From: UBA8514 sp050251415
Lineage (GTDB): Bacteria; Bacillota; Clostridia; Lachnospirales; Anaerotignaceae
NCBI GenBank assembly: GCA_050251415.1
Contig: JBFWMT010000076.1
Span: 1 to 8,752, forward strand
Length of the DNA: 8,752 nt
Direction of reading: 5' to 3'
A program made the position numbers and the translations under genes. Below the pieces are notes generated by a model. The model was not told where the DNA came from, did not search any database, and saw nothing but the letters and a program-made list of their open reading frames with translations. Positions 1 to 5,011 of this stretch are shown here, one piece after another (positions within the stretch are counted from its first letter, which is position 1; each line of letters starts with the position of its first letter).

Positions 1-17
1 TCAGAGGGTGCAAATTA

Positions 18-899
18 ATGAAAAAAGGAACAATAGTTAAAGGCATAGGCGGATTTTATTATGTAGACACCGAAACTGGTGTTTACGAATGCCGTGCCCG
101 TGGAAAGTTCCGCAAAGTAAAGGTAACGCCATTGGTAGGAGATTTTGTTGAAATATCTATTGTTGACGAGGTTAATAAAAAAGGCAGTTTGGACGTAATT
201 TTGCCAAGAAAAAACGAACTTATTCGCCCAAGGGTTGCCAATGTGGAGCAGGCCGTAATTGTATTTGCGGCACAAAGTCCAACCATAAATTTAGACCTGC
301 TGGATAGGTTTATTATACTTGTTGAGCAACAGCATTTAGATGTTTTAATTTGCATTAACAAGATAGACCTTGATGTAAACAAGGAGTACAAAAGTATTGT
401 TGAAACCTACCGTGAAGCAGGTTTTAGGGTTGTGCCTATTTCTACCTATAATGGTACAAATGTGGATTTGCTTAAGGAAGAATTGAAAGGTCGCATTTCG
501 GTGTTTGCAGGCCCTTCAGGTGTGGGTAAAAGCAGCCTTATTAATGCCATTAATTCAAAGCTTAACCTTAGCACAGGCACCCTTAGCGTGAAAATAGAGC
601 GTGGCAAGCATACAACACGCCATGCTGAACTTATGCAGTTGTTTGAAAACAGTTTTATTGTAGACTCGCCAGGGTTTACATCACTGTTTTTTGAGCACAT
701 ACTGTCATCTGATTTGCAGTTTTATTTCAGAGAATTTGAGCCGTATTTAAACAATTGCCGTTTTACTGGGTGCAGTCATGTTAAAGAAATTGACTGTGCA
801 ATAAAAGAACAAATAGGAAAAACTATAAGCCCAATGCGTTACGACAGATATGTATCCATTTACAATGAGCTAAAAGACAATGAAGAGAGGAAGAAATAA
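18..899 (+). CDS. rsgA: Ribosome small subunit-dependent GTPase A
   Basis: RsgA (YloQ/CpgA in Bacillus) is a cytoplasmic GTPase that checks late maturation of the 30S subunit. The 293-residue protein has the family layout: an N-terminal OB-fold region (about residues 1-70), then a circularly permuted GTPase whose motifs come in the order G4-G1-G2-G3: NKID at 114-117, the P-loop GPSGVGKSS at 165-173, the GKHTTRH segment at 196-202 and DSPG at 216-219. The C-terminal zinc knuckle is present as Cys247, Cys252, His254 and Cys260. Length is normal and nothing is missing. The start is the ATG at 18, seven bases after a GAGGGTG ribosome binding site (4-10). It is followed after one base by rpe, and its last codons hold the rpe ribosome binding site, so the two are probably translationally linked. 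Assignment is very secure. Confidence 0.97.
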   Translation: MKKGTIVKGIGGFYYVDTETGVYECRARGKFRKVKVTPLVGDFVEISIVDEVNKKGSLDVILPRKNELIRPRVANVEQAVIVFAAQSPTINLDLLDRFIILVEQQHLDVLICINKIDLDVNKEYKSIVETYREAGFRVVPISTYNGTNVDLLKEELKGRISVFAGPSGVGKSSLINAINSKLNLSTGTLSVKIERGKHTTRHAELMQLFENSFIVDSPGFTSLFFEHILSSDLQFYFREFEPYLNNCRFTGCSHVKEIDCAIKEQIGKTISPMRYDRYVSIYNELKDNEERKK

Positions 900-900
900 A

Positions 901-1563
901 ATGATTATTTTAGCACCATCGCTGCTTTCTGCAGATTTTTCTAAGCTTACGGAGGAAATAAAAAATATAGAAGAGGCAGGGGCGCAGTACCTTCATCTTG
1001 ACGTTATGGATGGCCATTTTGTACCTAATATAACATTTGGTGCACCTGTTGTTAAATGTTTAAGGCCTATATCTAAAATGGTTTTTGATGTTCACCTTAT
1101 GATTGAAAACCCTGAAAAATATTTGGAAGATTTTGCAAAGGCAGGTGCGGATATACTTAATGTACATGCAGAAACTGTTGATGACCTTAAGGCTGTTATA
1201 AAAACCATACGCAGTTTAGGTTGCAAGGCTGGTGTTACAATTAAGCCAGATACACCACTTAGCGCAATTGAGGGCGTACTTGAAGATGTAGATATGGTAC
1301 TTATTATGACGGTTTATCCTGGCTTTAGCGGACAGAAACTAATACCAGAGGCATTGGCAAAAATTCCTGTTCTTAACCAAATTAAAAAGGACAAGGGGCT
1401 TAAATTTGATATTCAGATTGACGGCGGAGTTGGCATTGGCAACTTAAAGGAAGTTTTGGATACGGGTGTAAATATAATTGTTGCGGGTTCAGCTGTGTTT
1501 AGTGCAGAAAATCCCGCACAAGCGACGAAGGACTTTCTTGCTATATTTAAGGAGTATGAATAA
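901..1563 (+). CDS. rpe: Ribulose-phosphate 3-epimerase
   Basis: Rpe interconverts D-ribulose 5-phosphate and D-xylulose 5-phosphate in the pentose phosphate pathway; it is a cytoplasmic metal-dependent TIM barrel. The 220-residue protein starts with the family signature ILAPSLLSADF (3-13) and shows the metal and catalytic residues His32 and Asp34 in LHLDVMDGHFVPN (31-43), His65 in FDVHLM, and Asp174 in QIDGG. The phosphate-binding loop reads MTVYPGFSGQ (136-145), where many homologues have MSVNPGFGGQ. An in-frame ATG at 880 would add seven residues (MKRGRNK) inside the end of rsgA; I prefer 901 because the conserved N-terminus begins there and GAGAGG (884-890) lies about 10 bases upstream. 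It has a one-base gap to rsgA and three bases to thiN, so it is an operon member. Function is secure; the start is fairly secure. Confidence 0.96.
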   Translation: MIILAPSLLSADFSKLTEEIKNIEEAGAQYLHLDVMDGHFVPNITFGAPVVKCLRPISKMVFDVHLMIENPEKYLEDFAKAGADILNVHAETVDDLKAVIKTIRSLGCKAGVTIKPDTPLSAIEGVLEDVDMVLIMTVYPGFSGQKLIPEALAKIPVLNQIKKDKGLKFDIQIDGGVGIGNLKEVLDTGVNIIVAGSAVFSAENPAQATKDFLAIFKEYE

Positions 1564-1566
1564 AAA

Positions 1567-2202
1567 ATGAAGGCTGTTGTTTTCGGTGGTGCAAATATAA
1601 ATGACTATAGTTTTTGCGGAGAATACACAAAAGATAGCATCGTTGTTTGCTGTGACAGCGGTATGCGTCATGCTTTTAAGTTGGGCATTGTTCCTAATGT
1701 TATAGTGGGAGATTTTGACTCTGCTGATAGTAGTACCATTGATTATTTTAAGGATAAAAATGTACCATTTAGAACATACCCTACCCATAAAGACGAAACG
1801 GATATAGAGCTTGGATTAGATGCGGCAATGGAGATGGGTGCTACAGACATTACAATAATAGGTGCAATAGGAAGCCGAATGGACCATACAATGGCTAACT
1901 GCCACTTGCTTTTATATCTGCTTAAAAAGGGTATAAATGCACGTATGGTTAACGAAAATAATGAAATTCTAGTTATAGACAAAAAAGCCAAAATTTTTGG
2001 AAATGAAGGAGATTTGGTTTCCCTTATTCCACTTAGTATGGTAGTGCGTGGAATTACCACCCAAGGGCTGGAATATCCTCTTATTAATGCTATGCTTACA
2101 GTAGATGACAGGCTTATTGCTGTAAGTAATGTTATGTTAGGTACTACGGCAGAGGTAACAATTGAAGAAGGATATTTGTATGTAATGAGATGCAGAGATT
2201 AA
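1567..2202 (+). CDS. thiN: Thiamine pyrophosphokinase
   Basis: ThiN transfers pyrophosphate from ATP to thiamine, giving the cofactor thiamine diphosphate (which transketolase, next to Rpe in the pentose phosphate pathway, needs). The 211-residue protein has the two-domain family pattern: an N-terminal catalytic domain with CDSG at 29-32, GDFDS at 48-52, KDETD at 75-79 and GSRMDHTMAN at 102-111 (acidic residues for magnesium and the nucleotide), and a C-terminal thiamine-binding beta domain with GLEYPL at 167-172 and SNVM at 187-190. The start ATG is three bases after the rpe stop; the only ribosome binding site is AAGGAG (1549-1554) inside the last rpe codons, at a rather long spacing of 12 bases, which hints at coupling to rpe. 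No TPP riboswitch precedes it. It is the last gene before the terminator at 2208-2242. Confidence 0.95.
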   Translation: MKAVVFGGANINDYSFCGEYTKDSIVVCCDSGMRHAFKLGIVPNVIVGDFDSADSSTIDYFKDKNVPFRTYPTHKDETDIELGLDAAMEMGATDITIIGAIGSRMDHTMANCHLLLYLLKKGINARMVNENNEILVIDKKAKIFGNEGDLVSLIPLSMVVRGITTQGLEYPLINAMLTVDDRLIAVSNVMLGTTAEVTIEEGYLYVMRCRD

Positions 2203-2207
2203 ACGAG

Positions 2208-2242
2208 AACGGTGTTCCTATTAAAAAGGAATGCCGTTTTTT
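2208..2242 (+). terminator. Intrinsic terminator of the rsgA-rpe-thiN operon
   Basis: Six bases after the thiN stop, a 12-base left arm (2208-2219) pairs fully with a right arm (2227-2238) around a 7-base A/T loop, and a run of six T follows from 2237. Two of the pairs are G-U wobbles in the plus-strand RNA; on the minus strand the same two positions would be A-C mismatches, so the hairpin is built for plus-strand transcripts. Confidence 0.9.
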
Positions 2243-2300
2243 AGTATTACGGCAGAAGATTTGGAATAAGATATATAAGGTGTTTATGGGGGTGAGGGCT

Positions 2301-2444
2301 ATGCAGAAAAAAATATTGGGTATAATAATGTGTTCCATGGGGCTTGGAATGTTGTTTGTTATTTTTTTGCCTTGGTGGGGTTTTATAGCCGCTACAATTA
2401 TGGTAATAGCAGGAGGACTGCTTCTATTTGGAAGATGGTGCTAA
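2301..2444 (+). CDS. Small two-helix membrane protein, function unknown
   Basis: I do not recognise a named family. The 47-residue product is almost wholly hydrophobic: a short basic start (MQKK), a first likely membrane helix at about 5-23, a PWWG turn at 24-28, a second helix at about 28-43 and the end FGRWC. This is a membrane hairpin with no catalytic motif. The frame is open back to 2190, but a longer start would run through the thiN terminator; ATG 2301 is preferred because GGTGAGG (2291-2297) sits just before it, though the spacing is short. ATG 2286 is an alternative giving five more residues. It lies between thiN and rpmB, where Bacillus subtilis has spoVM, but shows no resemblance to the amphipathic SpoVM peptide. 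No clear promoter was seen between 2243 and 2300, so it may depend on read-through. That it is a real gene is likely but not certain. Confidence 0.65.
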   Translation: MQKKILGIIMCSMGLGMLFVIFLPWWGFIAATIMVIAGGLLLFGRWC

Positions 2445-2468
2445 ACATATCCTAAGAGAAAAAGGCAT

Positions 2469-2500
2469 AAAAAAAACTCCCAACATAGCTGTCGAGAGCT
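2469..2500 (-). terminator. Intrinsic terminator of rpmB
   Basis: In the minus-strand RNA, nine bases (plus 2490-2498) pair with nine bases (plus 2477-2485) around a four-base loop, followed by eight T (plus 2469-2476 is all A). Two G-U wobbles are pairs only in minus-strand RNA; in plus-strand RNA they become A-C mismatches, and only a weak T stretch follows on that side. So it serves rpmB and is probably poor for the membrane-protein gene that converges on it. Confidence 0.88.
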
Positions 2501-2507
2501 GATTTTA

Positions 2508-2708
2508 TTATATAGCGCGAGTAACTTTACCAGAACGCATACATCTTGTGCAAATGTAAATTGATTTCACTGTACCATTGTCAATGATTTTCACTTTCTT
2601 TACATTAGGTTTCCAAGTTTTGTTAGCACGCCTACTAACCTGGCTACGGTTAATGCTAATTCTATGTCCTGTACGCTGTTTTTTTTCACAAATCTCACAT
2701 TTTGCCAT
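2508..2708 (-). CDS. rpmB: 50S ribosomal protein L28
   Basis: L28 is a structural protein of the large ribosomal subunit. The 66-residue basic protein has the family core RRANKTWKPNVKKVK (26-40) and ends with CTRCMRSGKVTRA (53-65). It carries both cysteine pairs of a zinc ribbon, Cys4/Cys7 and Cys53/Cys56, so it is the zinc-binding (C+) form, unlike the cysteine-poor L28 of Bacillus subtilis. A second, zinc-free paralogue elsewhere cannot be judged from here. A strong AAGGAGGTG ribosome binding site (plus 2716-2724) lies seven bases before the ATG. It is a single-gene unit, reversed relative to its neighbours, with its own promoter (2751-2779) and terminator (2469-2500). The reversed rpmB between thiN and the Asp23-like gene is conserved in Bacillus too. 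Confidence 0.97.
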   Translation of the reverse strand: MAKCEICEKKQRTGHRISINRSQVSRRANKTWKPNVKKVKIIDNGTVKSIYICTRCMRSGKVTRAI

Positions 2709-2750
2709 TACCTTGCACCTCCTTAACTTCTTTCATGCCACAACAAAAGT

Positions 2751-2779
2751 ATTCTAACAGAAATGACATTATATTGCAA
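2751..2779 (-). promoter_or_regulatory. Sigma-A-type promoter of rpmB
   Basis: On the minus strand, TTGCAA (plus 2774-2779, four of six to consensus) and TAGAAT (plus 2751-2756, five of six) are separated by exactly 17 bases. Transcription would begin near 2744, giving a leader of about 36 bases. A perfect TATAAT also occurs on the minus strand at plus 2768-2773 within the spacer, but it lacks a good -35 box, so it is the weaker candidate. Confidence 0.72.
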
Positions 2780-2781
2780 GC

Positions 2782-2815
2782 AAAAAAGTAAATTTATTTA
2801 TTTATTTTTAATTTT
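2782..2815 (-). promoter_or_regulatory. A/T tract, likely UP element of the rpmB promoter
   Basis: Directly upstream of the rpmB -35 box lies an almost pure A/T stretch: six A at plus 2782-2787 and four ATTT units at 2792-2807, continuing to 2815. Relative to the inferred start near 2744 this falls at about -38 to -71, the place where UP elements contact the RNA polymerase alpha subunits in strong ribosomal promoters. The role is inferred from position and composition only. Confidence 0.45.
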
Positions 2816-2868
2816 CATGGTAAAATACAAATAAGCAACATTAAATTTGGCTAAGAAAAAATTTTGCT

Positions 2869-2897
2869 TTTAAAATATGGTGGTTTAGTGTTATAAT
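2869..2897 (+). promoter_or_regulatory. Extended -10 promoter of the Asp23-like gene and fakA
   Basis: TTTAAA (2869-2874, four of six to consensus) and a perfect TATAAT (2892-2897) are 17 bases apart, and a TG one base before the -10 box (2889-2890) makes it an extended -10. Transcription from about 2904 would leave a leader of about 29 bases before the ATG at 2933. This also argues against the in-frame TTG at 2909 as the start. A second TG-N-TAAAAT at 2818-2826 is a weaker candidate upstream. Confidence 0.72.
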
Positions 2898-2932
2898 ATA
2901 CAAAAATATTGATAAAATGGGAGGGTGTGCAT

Positions 2933-3289
2933 ATGTCAGCTAAACTTGAAAACGAGTTAGGTGTTATTACAATAGACAATGAGGTTATAGCAAAAATTGC
3001 AGGTGTTACTGCAATGGAGTGTTACGGTATTGTGGGCATGGCTGCCAAAAATGTCAAGGACGACCTTTTTCAGCTGCTTAAAGTGGAAAGCCTCACAAAG
3101 GGAATAAAGGTTTCTGTTGAAGAAAATAAAATTTTTATTGATTTCCATATAATAGTTGAATACGGAACAAATATATCTGCCATTGCAGATAATATTATTA
3201 GTACGGTTAAGTATAAGCTAGAGAAAGCACTTGAGCTTGAAGTAGAACAAATCAACATATTTGTTGAAGGCGTCAGAGTAGATAACTAA
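2933..3289 (+). CDS. Asp23/Gls24 family protein (YloU-like)
   Basis: Members of this small family (Asp23 of Staphylococcus, YloU of Bacillus) are abundant cytoplasmic proteins, some held at the membrane and linked to cell-envelope or alkaline stress; the biochemical role is unknown. The 118-residue protein is one Asp23 domain: GVITIDNEVIAKIAGVTA near the start (10-27), then the family's ECYGIVGMAAKN (29-40), the strand KIFIDFHIIVEYGTNI (66-81), and the end VEQINIFVEGVRV (104-116). It has no membrane segment. The frame is open to a TTG at 2909, but GGGAGGGTG (2919-2927) places the start at ATG 2933, which also matches the usual length near 120. It is the first gene after the promoter and is followed by fakA, whose ribosome binding site overlaps its stop codon. 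The same pair (yloU-yloV) stands in Bacillus, suggesting a link with fatty acid kinase or membrane state. Confidence 0.92.
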   Translation: MSAKLENELGVITIDNEVIAKIAGVTAMECYGIVGMAAKNVKDDLFQLLKVESLTKGIKVSVEENKIFIDFHIIVEYGTNISAIADNIISTVKYKLEKALELEVEQINIFVEGVRVDN

Positions 3290-3294
3290 GGAGG
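3288..3294 (+). promoter_or_regulatory. Ribosome binding site that fixes the TTG start of fakA
   Basis: AAGGAGG shares its first two bases with the stop codon of the Asp23-like gene and stands eight bases before TTG 3303. No comparable site precedes the next ATG in the frame (3342), so the TTG is the start, and the overlap points to coupled translation of the two genes. Confidence 0.85.
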
Positions 3295-3302
3295 AACAAC
3301 AG

Positions 3303-4952
3303 TTGGGTTTAAATAGCATAAATGGGCTGCTGCTAAAAAAAATGATCATTGCCGGAGCAAATGAGCTTAACGACAACAAGCAGCTTGTGGATTCATTAAA
3401 CGTTTTTCCGGTACCTGACGGAGATACGGGAACAAATATGTCGCTTACTGCCTTGGCGGCGGCAAGAGAGTGTGAAAAAAATAATTCTTTAAGCATCGCT
3501 GAAGTTTCAAAAACTGCGGCAAGTGGTTCACTTCGTGGTGCAAGGGGAAATTCTGGGGTTATATTAAGCCAGCTTTTCAGAGGCTTTTCTAAGGGTCTTG
3601 AGGGCATAGAAGAAGCCGGTACATTAGAACTTGCAGCGGCGTGCAGAAAAGGTGTTGAAACGGCATACAAGGCTGTTATGAAGCCTAAAGAGGGTACTAT
3701 ACTTACGGTTGCCCGTGCATGTGCTGATGCGGCTGAAAAATATGCAGCCGAAACAGAAGATTTTGAAGTTTTTTTAAGCAAGATAATTGAAGACGGCAAC
3801 GAAATGCTTTTAAAAACAAAAGATATGTTGCCTGTACTTAAACAGGCAGATGTTGTAGACGCTGGTGGAAAGGGTTTATTATGCATTCTTATTGGTGCAT
3901 TTAAAAACATTAATACATCTGGGGATATTAAGCTAAATGACAATACCCAAACATCTGTAGTAGATTTTTCGGCACTTACATCCGTAAATAGTTCTGAAAT
4001 TACTTTTGGATACTGCACAGAATTTTTTGTTATGCAAAAAGACGTTTCAGATGAAACTGTAAATGAGTTGAAAACTTATCTTACATCTATAGGAGATTCT
4101 CTTGTAGTAGTTGCAGACGAAGAGATGGTTAAGGTGCATGTTCACACAGATCATCCAGGCAAGGCAATTGAAAAAGCGCTTAAAATAGGTGCACTTAATG
4201 GTCTTAAAATTGATAATATGCGTATTCAGCATACAAATAAAATCGATTTTACAGCAACAAAGAAAGAGGCCGTTATTGAGGCAGCTGAAAAGAAGGGTAC
4301 AGGCTTTATTTCCATTTCAATGGGCAGTGGATTATCTGAAATCTTCAAAAATCTTGGTGTAGATGAAATTATTGAAGGGGGACAAACTATGAACCCTAGC
4401 ACAGAAGATATTTTGAATGCCATTGACAAGGTTAATGCCGAAAACATTATTGTGTTGCCTAATAACAAAAATATCATTCTTGCGGCCCAGCAGGCGGCAA
4501 AACTTACTACTGATAAAAATATTTTTGTTCTTCCAAGTACAACAGTGCCTGAGGGCATAGCGGCTATGATTAATTATGACGCAACAGAAGATGTTGATAC
4601 CTGTTTTGAAATTATGAAAGAGAGCATAGAACTTGTAAAAACATGCTCGGTTACCTATGCCGTAAGAGATACATCATTAGGTGAAATTAATATAACCCAG
4701 GGCGACATTTTGGGTATGCTTGGCGGCGAAATTCAGGTTGTTGCAAAGGATATTGCGGAGGGGACAAAGGAGCTTGTTGCCAAAGCTGTAAGTGATGACA
4801 GCGAAGTGATAAGTGTATTCTATGGCGCAGATGTAGAAAAAGAAGAAGCGGAAAAAATGGTGGATTATCTGAAGGAAACGTATCCGCATTGTGAGGCAGA
4901 ACTTCATTTAGGGAATCAGCCGCTTTACTATTATATAATTTCTGTAGAATAA
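3303..4952 (+). CDS. fakA: Fatty acid kinase ATP-binding subunit FakA (DAK2/DegV-linked, YloV)
   Basis: FakA phosphorylates fatty acids held by a FakB (DegV-type) partner, giving acyl-phosphate for phospholipid synthesis through PlsY/PlsX. The 549-residue protein is full length. The N-terminal DhaL-like kinase domain (about 1-205) has NVFPVPDGDTGTNM at 33-46 with the magnesium-binding aspartates, SLRGARGNSGVILSQ at 76-90, KPKEGT at 127-132 and DVVDAGGKGL at 183-192. The middle domain has Cys238 (GYCTEFF) and His279/His281 (KVHVHTDHPG), matching the zinc site described for Staphylococcus FakA. The C-terminal domain (about 330-549) has GGQTMNPSTEDIL at 359-371 and LPNNKN at 385-390. The start is TTG, set by a perfect AAGGAGG; beginning at the next ATG (residue 14) would cut into the conserved N-terminus. 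No fakB is adjacent, as is usual. It is cotranscribed with the Asp23-like gene and ends at the terminator 4965-4991. Confidence 0.95.
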   Translation: MGLNSINGLLLKKMIIAGANELNDNKQLVDSLNVFPVPDGDTGTNMSLTALAAARECEKNNSLSIAEVSKTAASGSLRGARGNSGVILSQLFRGFSKGLEGIEEAGTLELAAACRKGVETAYKAVMKPKEGTILTVARACADAAEKYAAETEDFEVFLSKIIEDGNEMLLKTKDMLPVLKQADVVDAGGKGLLCILIGAFKNINTSGDIKLNDNTQTSVVDFSALTSVNSSEITFGYCTEFFVMQKDVSDETVNELKTYLTSIGDSLVVVADEEMVKVHVHTDHPGKAIEKALKIGALNGLKIDNMRIQHTNKIDFTATKKEAVIEAAEKKGTGFISISMGSGLSEIFKNLGVDEIIEGGQTMNPSTEDILNAIDKVNAENIIVLPNNKNIILAAQQAAKLTTDKNIFVLPSTTVPEGIAAMINYDATEDVDTCFEIMKESIELVKTCSVTYAVRDTSLGEINITQGDILGMLGGEIQVVAKDIAEGTKELVAKAVSDDSEVISVFYGADVEKEEAEKMVDYLKETYPHCEAELHLGNQPLYYYIISVE

Positions 4953-4964
4953 ATGCTTTATATT

Positions 4965-4991
4965 AGGGAGATATTTATATCTCCTTTTTTT
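4965..4991 (+). terminator. Intrinsic terminator after fakA
   Basis: A nine-pair stem (4965-4973 with 4978-4986, including one G-U pair) with a TTTA loop is followed by seven T (4985-4991). It starts 13 bases after the fakA stop. No T run follows on the minus strand, so it acts on plus-strand transcripts. It ends only 20 bases before the recG start. Confidence 0.88.
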
Positions 4992-5011
4992 AATATAACA
5001 GAGGTGATAAA

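Noticed and set aside
2190..2300. N-terminal extension of the small membrane protein
   Set aside because: It overlaps the end of thiN and runs through the terminator hairpin, and its residues are unlike the membrane part; it is simply the open frame before the real start.
2203..2500. A spoVM-like peptide between thiN and rpmB
   Set aside because: I read the plus-strand frames between the two genes for a SpoVM-type amphipathic peptide and saw no fitting start and sequence; only the 47-residue hydrophobic protein is there.
2818..2826. A second TG-N-TAAAAT promoter for the Asp23-like gene
   Set aside because: The -35 partner (TTATTT at 2798-2803) is poor and the region is so A/T-rich that such a match is expected by chance.
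2909..2932. TTG start for the Asp23-like gene
   Set aside because: It would lie only about five bases from the predicted transcript start and before the ribosome binding site that serves ATG 2933.
3218..4018. A 266-codon open frame on the minus strand, antisense to the Asp23-like gene end and fakA
   Set aside because: Its composition (rich in Ser, Phe, Leu, Pro) is the usual mirror of a coding strand, it has no family motif, and the plus strand carries the certain fakA gene there.
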